Both the position numbers and the translations under genes were made by a program. DNA of 14,267 bases, taken from Cyanobium sp. NIES-981 (GTDB lineage: Bacteria; Cyanobacteriota; Cyanobacteriia; PCC-6307; Cyanobiaceae). Under the pieces are notes generated by a model, which saw only the letters and a list, made by a program, of their open reading frames with translations, was not told where the DNA came from and made no database searches. Shown in pieces: positions 6,520 through 12,360 of this stretch (positions within the stretch are counted from its first letter, which is position 1; every line of letters starts with the position of its first letter). The stretch is taken from positions 1 to 14,267 of the forward strand of contig CAMDSS010000025.1 in assembly GCA_945907085.1 (NCBI GenBank), in the 5' to 3' direction.

Positions 6520-7248
6520 TCACTCCTTATTGGAGCGGTCTTCGAACTGTTGGGGCTGCCGGCTGGTCCGCCGACGAGGAGCTGCACCCACGGGCAGCTG
6601 TTCTTTTTGGCCAGGTAGAACCTCGCCTTTGAACACCCAAACTTTGATGCCCAACACCCCGTAAGTGGTGCTGGCCAACTTGGTTGCGTAGTCGATGTCT
6701 GCGCGCAGGGTGTGCAGGGGCACACGTCCTTCGCGGGTCCATTCGGTACGAGCAATTTCAGCGCCGTTGAGGCGGCCGCTGACCTGGATCTTCAGGCCGA
6801 GCACGCCAGCCCGTTGGGCCCGCTGCACGGTCATCCGCAGCACGCGCCGGAAGGCGACGCGCTTTTCCAGTTGTTGGGCGATGTGCTCAGCCAGCAAGAA
6901 GGCATCGGCATCGACCCGCTCGACTTCCACCACGTTGATGCGCACCTGACGGTTGGCATCACCCAGGGTTTTCTGGATGCCGGCGCGGAGCTCCTCAATG
7001 CCGCTGCCCTGACGGCCAACGAGCACCCCAGGACGGGCGGTCTTGAGCTCGACTTCCAGTTGGTCGGCCTTGCGGGCGATCAGCACATCGCTGATGCCGG
7101 CAGCGCCGTACTTCTTATGGACGAATTTGCGAATCCGGTCATCCTCCTGGAGGAGGGTCGGATAGGTCTTGCTTGGGGCGTACCAACGCGAGCGGTGTTC
7201 CTGGGTGATCCCCAGGCGCAGGCCGGTTGGATGGATCTTGTGTCCCAT
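6520..7248 (-). CDS. rpsC: 30S ribosomal protein S3
   Basis: S3 forms the mRNA entry tunnel with S4 and S5 and has mRNA helicase activity. I placed the start at 7246-7248, giving MGHKIHPTGLRLGI, the universal N-terminus; the frame is open 14 codons further upstream but that part overlaps the rplV end. The 242-residue product contains the type II KH domain with its GxxG loop GRQG at 78-81. The C-terminal S3 domain follows at about 118-210 (RVAFRRVLRMTVQRAQRAG, GAEIARTEW, IDYATKLASTTYGVLGIKVWVFKGE). A basic/Gln-rich tail closes it. GAGGA about 11 nt before the ATG is a probable SD. Length is normal. Confidence 0.98.
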   Translation of the reverse strand: MGHKIHPTGLRLGITQEHRSRWYAPSKTYPTLLQEDDRIRKFVHKKYGAAGISDVLIARKADQLEVELKTARPGVLVGRQGSGIEELRAGIQKTLGDANRQVRINVVEVERVDADAFLLAEHIAQQLEKRVAFRRVLRMTVQRAQRAGVLGLKIQVSGRLNGAEIARTEWTREGRVPLHTLRADIDYATKLASTTYGVLGIKVWVFKGEVLPGQKEQLPVGAAPRRRTSRQPQQFEDRSNKE

Positions 7249-7267
7249 CGTTCGGTGTCCTCGGGGG

Positions 7268-7621
7268 TCAGGCGGAAGGAGCCACAGCAATGCTGATGTG
7301 GCAGGTCTGTTTTTTGATCGCGAAGGCGCGACCTTGGGCGCGGGGCCGGAAACGCTTCAGGGACGGACCCATGTCGGCGATGGCCTCGCTGATCACCAAG
7401 GTGGCAGGGTCGAGACCCATGTTGTGCTCGGCGTTTGCTACCGCCGACCGCAACACCTTGGTGATGGGGCCGGTGGACCGGTATGGCATGAACTCGAGCA
7501 TGATCAGCGCCTCGCGGTAAGAGCGGCCGCGGATCTGGTCGAGAACCCGTCGCACTTTGGACACGGAGCCTCGGATGAAGCGACCGTGGGCGAGGGCCTT
7601 GTTGGTGGGTGTGTTTGCCAT
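7268..7621 (-). CDS. rplV: 50S ribosomal protein L22
   Basis: L22 lines the peptide exit tunnel. Its long beta-hairpin forms part of the tunnel constriction and is a site of macrolide-resistance changes in other bacteria. The 117-residue product has the helical body at 15-82 and the hairpin at about 83-104, with GPSLKRFRPRAQGRAFAIKK, close to the family consensus. No insertion or deletion is apparent in the tip. It starts 4 bp after the rpsS stop, with a full SD sequence inside the end of rpsS. Confidence 0.98.
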   Translation of the reverse strand: MANTPTNKALAHGRFIRGSVSKVRRVLDQIRGRSYREALIMLEFMPYRSTGPITKVLRSAVANAEHNMGLDPATLVISEAIADMGPSLKRFRPRAQGRAFAIKKQTCHISIAVAPSA

Positions 7622-7625
7622 AGCG

Positions 7626-7901
7626 TCAGCGACCTCCTTTCTTGTCCTTGATGTGGCCCCGGAAGGTGCGGGTGGGGGCGAATTCCCCGAGCTTGTGGCC
7701 CACCATTTGTTCCGTCACGTAGACGGGAACATGTGATTTGCCGTTGTGAACGGCAATTGTGTGGCCGATCATCATCGGCAGGATGGTGGAAGCCCGTGAC
7801 CAGGTTTTGATCACGGATTTGTCGTCGGCGGCGTTTTGCTTTTCAACCTTGCTGAGCAGGCTGTCGGCAACAAACGGACCTTTTTTGAGTGAACGTCCCA
7901 T
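7626..7901 (-). CDS. rpsS: 30S ribosomal protein S19
   Basis: S19 binds 16S rRNA in the head of the 30S subunit and, with S13, contacts the large subunit. The 91-residue product starts MGRSLKKGPFV. It carries the signature IAVHNGKSHVPVYVTEQMVGHKLGEFAPTR (49-78) and a basic C-terminus. Length is standard. The start shows no SD but shares a nearly identical 17-bp initiation region with rplB (7898-7913 compared with 8797-8812). The 3' end of the gene encodes the SD for rplV. Confidence 0.98.
   Translation of the reverse strand: MGRSLKKGPFVADSLLSKVEKQNAADDKSVIKTWSRASTILPMMIGHTIAVHNGKSHVPVYVTEQMVGHKLGEFAPTRTFRGHIKDKKGGR
7632..7639 (-). promoter_or_regulatory. Full Shine-Dalgarno for rplV within rpsS
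   Basis: The mRNA strand reads AAGGAGGT, a complete anti-SD complement, 10 nt before the rplV ATG (7621). It is contained in the last codons of rpsS (Lys-Gly-Gly), so rplV translation is coupled to rpsS. Confidence 0.7.
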
Positions 7902-7936
7902 GGCGGTTTAAGCAGAAAGCAAAGCGGTGTGGTTCA

Positions 7937-8800
7937 TCAGGAATCGCGTCCGCCACGGCTCCGCTTGGAGGTGCGGCGACGTTTCCGGAGCACAAACCGA
8001 TTGCTGGGTTTGTTCCGCTTACGGGTTTTGAGCCCAAGGGCTGGTTTGCCCCAGGGGGTAACAGGACCAGAGCGACCGATGGGAGCGCGGCCCTCGCCAC
8101 CACCGTGGGGGTGATCGCAGGGGTTCATCACGCTGCCGCGGACCTCAGGCCGGCGACCCAGCCAGCGCTTGCGGCCAGCTTTGCCGAGGCTGGTGTTCCG
8201 TACCTCGGAGTTGCCCACTTCGCCGATGGTGGCGTAGCACTCGCGACGCACCAGGCGAACCTCGGTGGAGGGCAGTTTGAGGGCGACGTAGTCGCCTTCT
8301 TTGGCCATCACCTGGGCACTGGCACCAGCGGTGCGAACCATCTGGCCACCTCGGCCGGCGTAGAGCTCCACGTTGTGGACACTTGAGCCGAGGGGGATGG
8401 ACGACAGGGGCAGGGCGTTGCCTGTCTCGATGGGAGACTCTGGGCCCGAAATCAGCTGTTGGCCGATCTCAATGCCTGCCGGGGCCAGGATGTAGCGCTT
8501 CTCGCCATCGGCGTAGAAGAGCAGGGCCAGGCGGGCATTGCGATGGGGGTCGTAGTGAATGGCAGCCACTTTGGCGACCACACCGTGCTTATCGCGACGG
8601 AAGTCGACGATCCTGTAAAGGCGCTTGTGACCGCCGCCCCGGTGGCGGCAGGTGATGACGCCCCGGTTGTTGCGGCCTTTGCGGCGGTGCTTGGCCACCA
8701 CCAGGCCCCGTTCGCGACCGCGGCCAGTGATTTCAGAGAAATCACTGGCGACACGGGTGCGGGTGCCGGGGGTGATGGGGCGGTATTTACGAATAGCCAT
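7937..8800 (-). CDS. rplB: 50S ribosomal protein L2
   Basis: L2 is a universally conserved protein needed for subunit association and peptidyl-transferase function. The 287-residue product begins MAIRKYRPITPGTRTRVASDF. It carries the OB-fold and SH3-like core (about 60-200), then the family signature MNPCDHPHGGGEGRAPIGR at 225-243. His230 in that motif is the equivalent of the functionally important His229 of E. coli. A basic C-terminal tail (KTRKRNKPSNRFVLRKRRR) follows. The start lies 15 bp after rplW. No SD is seen near the ATG. The initiation region nearly matches that of rpsS. Confidence 0.98.
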   Translation of the reverse strand: MAIRKYRPITPGTRTRVASDFSEITGRGRERGLVVAKHRRKGRNNRGVITCRHRGGGHKRLYRIVDFRRDKHGVVAKVAAIHYDPHRNARLALLFYADGEKRYILAPAGIEIGQQLISGPESPIETGNALPLSSIPLGSSVHNVELYAGRGGQMVRTAGASAQVMAKEGDYVALKLPSTEVRLVRRECYATIGEVGNSEVRNTSLGKAGRKRWLGRRPEVRGSVMNPCDHPHGGGEGRAPIGRSGPVTPWGKPALGLKTRKRNKPSNRFVLRKRRRTSKRSRGGRDS

Positions 8801-8815
8801 GGTTGTTTAAGCGCC

Positions 8816-9118
8816 TCAGGACTCGGGGAAAAGCTGGATGGCGTTGCCCTCGGCCAGGCGCACCACGGCTTTCTTCACCTGGGCACGTTTGCCAGCGAAG
8901 CGGCCCACACGCCTGGACCGGCGAGGGGGGTTCATGGTGCTGACACCCACCACGCGGACGTCGAACAGTTGCTCGACGGCGGCTTTGATGTCGGGCTTGG
9001 CAGCCCGGTGGTCCACCTCGAAGGTGTACTGGTTCAGCTCGAGGGCACGGGTGGCCTTCTCAGTGATCAGAGGCCGACGGATCACGTCCGCGAGCCTGCC
9101 GACAAAACGCTCAGTCAT
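8816..9118 (-). CDS. rplW: 50S ribosomal protein L23
   Basis: L23 lies at the tunnel exit and is the main docking site for trigger factor and SRP. The 100-residue product shows the DVIRRPLITEKATRALE N-terminal block (11-27). Next comes the fold core YTFEVDHRAAKPDIKAAVEQLFDVRVVGVSTMN (31-63), then the basic loop PPRRSRRVGRFAGKRAQVKKA (64-84). The start codon lies inside the end of rplD: the two genes overlap by 8 bp (ATGACTGA), giving coupled translation. Confidence 0.98.
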   Translation of the reverse strand: MTERFVGRLADVIRRPLITEKATRALELNQYTFEVDHRAAKPDIKAAVEQLFDVRVVGVSTMNPPRRSRRVGRFAGKRAQVKKAVVRLAEGNAIQLFPES

Positions 9119-9746
9119 TTCCGTAGACCTCCTGGATCTTCGCGAGTGCTTCTTCGCTCACCACCAAGTTGTTGGCGTGGAGGAGATCGAACACGTTGAG
9201 CTGATCAGCAGCGATCAGCTTGACCTTCTCGAGGTTGCGCACTGAGCGGCGCACAGCCTCGGTGGCCCCATCGAGCACCAACAGCACCTTGGCGCCGGCA
9301 TCAATGCCGAGACGCTGGAGGGCAGCGGTGATCTCTTTGGTTTTGGGGGTTTCAAGACCCGCGCCAAAGCCCTTCACCACCGTGATGTCGGTGATGCGGC
9401 TCATCAGGGCGGTGCGCAGGGCCAGGCGACGTTCCTTGCGGTTCATCGCCAGGGTGTAGCTGCGGGGCTTGGGCCCAAACACCACACCGCCGCCGGGGCG
9501 GAGGGGGGTGCGGATCGAACCCTGACGGGCGCGACCGGTGCCCTTTTGCTTGTAGGGCTTGCGACCGCCACCGGCCACTTCGGCCCGGGTCAGGGTGCTG
9601 GCTGTGCCCTGGCGGGCGTTGGCCAACTGCCGAACCACGGCGCGATGGATCAGGTCTTTGGCGGATGCTTCTTTGGCGACTTTCAGGTCGAGGGCAGCTT
9701 TTCCAGCTTCCTTACCCTGCCAATCGCGGATTACACAGTTTGTCAT
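9111..9746 (-). CDS. rplD: 50S ribosomal protein L4
   Basis: L4 extends a loop into the peptide exit tunnel; in E. coli it is also the feedback repressor of the S10 operon. The 211-residue product has the loop region at about 44-98 (RQGTASTLTRAEVAGGGRKP, KGTGRARQGSIRTPLRPGGG, VFGPKPRSY). The C-terminal globular part follows (RKERRLALRTALMSR and onward to about 205). It is slightly longer than E. coli L4 (201). The start at 9744-9746 has SD AGGAG 7 nt upstream, merged with the rplC stop. Whether it regulates this operon, whose leader here precedes rplC rather than rpsJ, is unknown. Confidence 0.98.
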   Translation of the reverse strand: MTNCVIRDWQGKEAGKAALDLKVAKEASAKDLIHRAVVRQLANARQGTASTLTRAEVAGGGRKPYKQKGTGRARQGSIRTPLRPGGGVVFGPKPRSYTLAMNRKERRLALRTALMSRITDITVVKGFGAGLETPKTKEITAALQRLGIDAGAKVLLVLDGATEAVRRSVRNLEKVKLIAADQLNVFDLLHANNLVVSEEALAKIQEVYGND

Positions 9747-9753
9747 CGGTGTT

Positions 9754-9758
9754 CTCCT
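9754..9758 (-). promoter_or_regulatory. Shine-Dalgarno for rplD, fused to the rplC stop
   Basis: AGGAG starts at the final A of the rplC stop (TGA at 9760-9758) and lies 7 nt before the rplD ATG, the same stop/SD fusion as at rpsQ-rplN. Confidence 0.7.
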
Positions 9759-10405
9759 CAGTTCCCAGCTTTGAAGCCGACCCGGTTCGCCGGGCGGATG
9801 TTCAGCAGGGCGCCGGGCTTGCCGGGCACTGAACCTTTAACCACCAGCAAATTGCGCTCGGTATCCACTTTCAGGATCACCAGACCGCGGGTGGTGATTT
9901 GCTTGCCGCCGTAACGGCCAGACATCCGTTTGCCGGGATAGACGCGGCCTGGGGTGGTGCCGGCGCCAATCGAGCCTGGTTCGCGGTGGTTCTTCGAGCC
10001 GTGGGTCATGGGACCGCGGCTGAAGCCATGGCGCTTCTGGAGGCCTGCGAAACCGCGGCCCATGGTGTCGCCACTGACGTCCACCTTTTGACCGGCTTCG
10101 AAAGCAGCCACGGTGACGGCACTACCCAGCTCGAGGCCGTCAACGCTGTCAACCCGATATTCCTTCAGGTGACGCAGGACCTCGTCGCCGGACTTGGCCA
10201 GGTGCCCTTTGGCTGGCTTGTTCACGAGCTTTTCGCGAATGTCGCCAAAACCAAGTTGCACCGCGACGTAGCCGTCGGTGTTGGTGGATTTGAGTTGGGT
10301 GATGCGGCAAGGACCCGCCTCGATCAATGTGACCGGGATGGATCTGCCCTCGTCGTCGAAGAACTGGGACATGCCCAATTTCTTCCCAAGAATGCCGATA
10401 GACAT
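9758..10405 (-). CDS. rplC: 50S ribosomal protein L3
   Basis: L3 is an early-assembly 50S protein whose loop reaches the peptidyl-transferase centre. I chose the ATG at 10403-10405, giving MSIGILGKKLGMSQFFD, the conserved N-terminus; 12 further codons upstream are open but unlike L3. The 215-residue product holds FSRGPMTHGSKNHREPGSIG (128-147) and PGRVYPGKRMSGRYG (152-166). At the position of E. coli Gln150, methylated by PrmB, there is Thr (context IGAGTTPG), so that modification cannot occur. It is the first gene of the operon: rpsJ, which precedes rplC in most bacteria, is absent, as in other cyanobacteria where S10 lies with the str genes. No SD is visible; the leader just before the ATG is pyrimidine-rich. 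Confidence 0.98.
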   Translation of the reverse strand: MSIGILGKKLGMSQFFDDEGRSIPVTLIEAGPCRITQLKSTNTDGYVAVQLGFGDIREKLVNKPAKGHLAKSGDEVLRHLKEYRVDSVDGLELGSAVTVAAFEAGQKVDVSGDTMGRGFAGLQKRHGFSRGPMTHGSKNHREPGSIGAGTTPGRVYPGKRMSGRYGGKQITTRGLVILKVDTERNLLVVKGSVPGKPGALLNIRPANRVGFKAGN

Positions 10406-10582
10406 AGGAAGAGAAACAGCGCCAGCTGGACCACCGGACACCCTTGCCGTAAGGCAGAGATGGAGCCGGAGAAAACTGAATTCAGGGAGGAGAACGTCTG
10501 GCTCGTCCTAGGGGCTGCCCGAGCTTGCGAGAGGCGAGGCCTGCCGCAGGGCTGGTGCGATGTCCAAAGGGCTAGCAAGACG

Positions 10583-10597
10583 GATCAGATCCTGATC
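10583..10597. repeat. Perfect 15-bp dyad, possible operator
   Basis: GATCAG (10583-10588), ATC and CTGATC (10592-10597) form a symmetrical inverted repeat about 180 bp upstream of the rplC start. Symmetry of this length suits a dimeric regulator site or a small RNA stem. Chance is not excluded. Confidence 0.35.
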
Positions 10598-10631
10598 AGA
10601 GGGCTGGGACTTGTCTGAACCGGTCGCGATT

Positions 10632-10656
10632 TCCGAAGAAACCGAAGGCGTTCGGA
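10632..10656. repeat. Nested alternative hairpins
   Basis: TCCGAA (10632-10637) can pair with TTCGGA (10651-10656). A second copy of CCGAA (10642-10646) can pair with the same TTCGG with a 4-nt loop. The two stems exclude each other, so the RNA of either strand could switch between two folds. Confidence 0.35.
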
Positions 10657-10704
10657 CAGTTTCCCGACGGTTGACACAGCTGGTGAAAGCTGCTTCTTCC
10701 GTAC

Positions 10705-10720
10705 TGGCCTGGGAAGGCCA
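10705..10720. repeat. Perfect short hairpin in the divergent region
   Basis: TGGCCT (10705-10710), loop GGGA and AGGCCA (10715-10720) form a perfect 6-bp stem. GGGA on the plus strand (TCCC on the minus strand) is the loop. There is no T-run. It lies in the presumed leader or promoter zone of the flanking operons. Confidence 0.35.
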
Positions 10721-10848
10721 CCACCACTGGTGACCTTGTGCCGTGATTTGGAGGCCCGGCTAGCGGACGGGCACAAATCAATGGCACAGCCAGAAACCAT
10801 ACCCCATCACCCACCCCTCTCCCTTTGGGCGCCCTAGGGGCACCGCGT

Positions 10849-10877
10849 TTGATGTGGGCTGTCAGACTGCTTAACAG
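10849..10877 (+). promoter_or_regulatory. ndhN: Weak candidate promoter for ndhN
   Basis: TTGATG (10849-10854), a 17-bp spacer and TAACAG (10872-10877) give sigma-70-like spacing, with four of six matches at -35 and three of six at -10. Transcription would start only about 10 nt before the ndhN ATG. The match is weak. Confidence 0.2.
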
Positions 10878-10894
10878 CTCCGCGTCTGTTGGCG

Positions 10895-11356
10895 ATGCCC
10901 CTGCTGCTCTCTGGTCGCGGTTTCCGGCAGGACCTGGAGCAGGCCGGTGCCCTTGCCCTTTTCGTGCCCCTTGAGGGTGGGGCCGAAACCCGACTGCTGC
11001 GTCGCATGCGGGCAGCGGGTTACCAAGCTCAGATGACCTCAGCTCGAGGCCTGGGCGATCCCGAGGCCTACCTGCTTCAGCTCCATGGCGTGCGCCCTCC
11101 CCACCTGGGCCACCAAAGTGTGGGTCGGGGTGCGGCCGTGGGCGAAGTCCAACGGGTGATGCCCCAGCTGGGCTCCCTGCTGGAGGGCTCCAAGCCGATT
11201 CTCCTGTGGCTGATTGAGGGCCAGGTGCTGTCTTCAGCTGAGCTCGCCTCCCTTCTGGCCCTGTGCCGCAAGGAACCGCGCCTGAAGATGGTGGTGGAAA
11301 TGGGGGGCTCCCGCAGCCTGCGTTGGCAGCCCCTTGAGCAGCTGCTTGCTGCCTGA
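10895..11356 (+). CDS. ndhN: NAD(P)H-quinone oxidoreductase subunit N
   Basis: NdhN is a peripheral subunit of the cyanobacterial NDH-1 complex. The complex oxidises reduced ferredoxin, reduces plastoquinone, and drives cyclic electron flow and respiration at the thylakoid membrane; the subunit occurs only in oxygenic phototrophs. The 153-residue product begins MPLLLSGRGFRQDLEQAG and shows the family core PLEGGAETRLLRRMRAAGY (25-43), TSARGLGDPEAYLLQLHGVR (48-67) and PPHLGHQSVGRGAAVGEVQ (68-86). I chose ATG at 10895 because it gives the family N-terminus; an in-frame TTG lies six bases upstream at 10889. No SD is visible. It is the first gene of a plus-strand trio divergent from rplC, and its end overlaps the next gene. 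Confidence 0.95.
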   Translation: MPLLLSGRGFRQDLEQAGALALFVPLEGGAETRLLRRMRAAGYQAQMTSARGLGDPEAYLLQLHGVRPPHLGHQSVGRGAAVGEVQRVMPQLGSLLEGSKPILLWLIEGQVLSSAELASLLALCRKEPRLKMVVEMGGSRSLRWQPLEQLLAA

Positions 11357-12347
11357 AGCCGCCCTGGCCCAGGGCCGTTGGGTCAAGTTGATCTGTGGCG
11401 CCAGCAATCAGGATCTCGACGCCATCGAGGACCTGTGCGGTCTGTATGCGCTGGCGGGGGTGCATTGCATTGACGGGGCCGCGGATGGGGCCGTGGTGGC
11501 TGCCATTCGGCGAGGCGTGGCCTGGGCCGTGGCCCGCGGTGGCGCCAGGCCATGGCTGATGTTGAGCCTCAGTGATGGCCTCGATCCCCATTTCCGCAAG
11601 GCCTGGTTCGATCCGGCTCATTGCCCCAGCAGTTGCCCGCGCCCCTGCGAGCGGGTATGTCCGGCCCTGGCGATCGCCCCGCCCACCCCAGGTGGTCCAG
11701 GTGTCGTCGAGGAGCGTTGCTATGGCTGCGGCCGCTGCTTGCCCGCCTGCCCGCTGGGCCTGATCCAGGAGCGCAGCCAGGTGTTGGCCCCCGGGGCTGT
11801 GGCTCCCCTCCTGGCGGAGTTGCAGCCCGAGGCGATCGAGCTGCACACCCAACCTGGCCGGCTGCAGGCCTTTGGCGAGCGCCTCGATCAGCTGATGGCG
11901 AGCGGTATCCCGCTGCGGAGGCTGGCGGTGAGTGCGGGGGCCGAGGTTGGTGCCCAGGAGCTGTGGCAGCGCTTTGCCCTGATCCGGGCCAAGGGGCTGC
12001 TGCCGATCTGGCAGCTGGATGGTCGCCCCATGAGCGGGGATGTGGGTGACGGCATGGCCCACGCAGCCGTGCAGTTGTTGGCCCAGCTGGCGCCCCAGGC
12101 CCCCCCGGGACCCCTCCAGCTGGCCGGGGGCACCAACGCCAAGACGCTGGCCCATCTCGAGGCCCAGCCCCAACTGGCGCGGCTGGCGGCCGGGGTGGCC
12201 TTTGGTGGGGTCGCCCGCCGGCAGCTCCAGCCCTGGTTGCTTGCCGCCCAGCAGCGGGGCACCTCCCTCTTGGCCGATGGGGAGCTCTGGCCCCAAGCTC
12301 TGGTAGCGGTGCAACAGCTCGTGCGCCCCTGGCTAGAACGGACCTAA
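11334..12347 (+). CDS. ldpA: LdpA-type iron-sulfur protein, light-dependent circadian period modulator
   Basis: LdpA was defined in Synechococcus elongatus as a redox-active iron-sulfur protein that conveys light and redox state to the circadian clock and co-purifies with clock components. This 337-residue product has the family N-terminus (GRWVKLICGASNQDLDAI, 14-31, then LYALAGVHCIDGAAD). Two cysteine clusters follow. The first has Cys97, 101, 105 and 109. The second is a ferredoxin-type CxxCxxCxxxCP at 129-140. A C-terminal domain of about 190 residues lacks further motifs I recognise but fits the family. The only starts near the conserved N-terminus are TTG codons (11334 or 11346), so the gene overlaps ndhN by 11-23 bp and is probably translationally coupled to it. 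The start is uncertain by four residues. The family assignment is strong; the clock role is known from the S. elongatus homologue and inferred here. Confidence 0.9.
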   Translation: MSSCLLPEAALAQGRWVKLICGASNQDLDAIEDLCGLYALAGVHCIDGAADGAVVAAIRRGVAWAVARGGARPWLMLSLSDGLDPHFRKAWFDPAHCPSSCPRPCERVCPALAIAPPTPGGPGVVEERCYGCGRCLPACPLGLIQERSQVLAPGAVAPLLAELQPEAIELHTQPGRLQAFGERLDQLMASGIPLRRLAVSAGAEVGAQELWQRFALIRAKGLLPIWQLDGRPMSGDVGDGMAHAAVQLLAQLAPQAPPGPLQLAGGTNAKTLAHLEAQPQLARLAAGVAFGGVARRQLQPWLLAAQQRGTSLLADGELWPQALVAVQQLVRPWLERT

Positions 12348-12360
12348 TCCCTGTGGCGTC

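Larger units (their letters stand above)
10406..10894. other. Divergent intergenic and leader region between rplC and ndhN
   Basis: These 489 bp hold no convincing gene. They must carry the promoters and 5' leaders of the ribosomal operon (leftward) and of the ndhN unit (rightward). I saw several perfect dyads: GATCAG/CTGATC (10583-10597), TCCGAA/TTCGGA (10632-10656), TGGCCT/AGGCCA (10705-10720), CACCA-C-TGGTG near 10720-10730, and CCCTAGGG (10832-10839). A perfect TTGACA occurs on the plus strand at 10671-10676 but has no fitting -10 hexamer. No TATAAT is present on either strand. Frames open in the region (for example minus 10585-10800) have no family-like features. Confidence 0.6.

Noticed and set aside
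10671..10676. Perfect TTGACA on the plus strand upstream of ndhN
   Set aside because: No acceptable -10 hexamer follows at 16-18 bp (TTCTTC at 17 bp), and it is about 220 bp from the ndhN start, so I did not call a promoter.
10585..10800. 71-codon minus-strand frame in the divergent intergenic region
   Set aside because: The sequence is Ser/Arg/Pro-rich without family-like features and has no SD. It is in a high-GC region where such frames are common.
10596..12314. 572-codon open frame on the minus strand opposite ndhN and ldpA
   Set aside because: It is low-complexity (Gly/Gln/Pro/Arg-rich), lies antisense to two recognisable genes, and arises from the strong GC third-position bias of those genes. 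No domain is visible.
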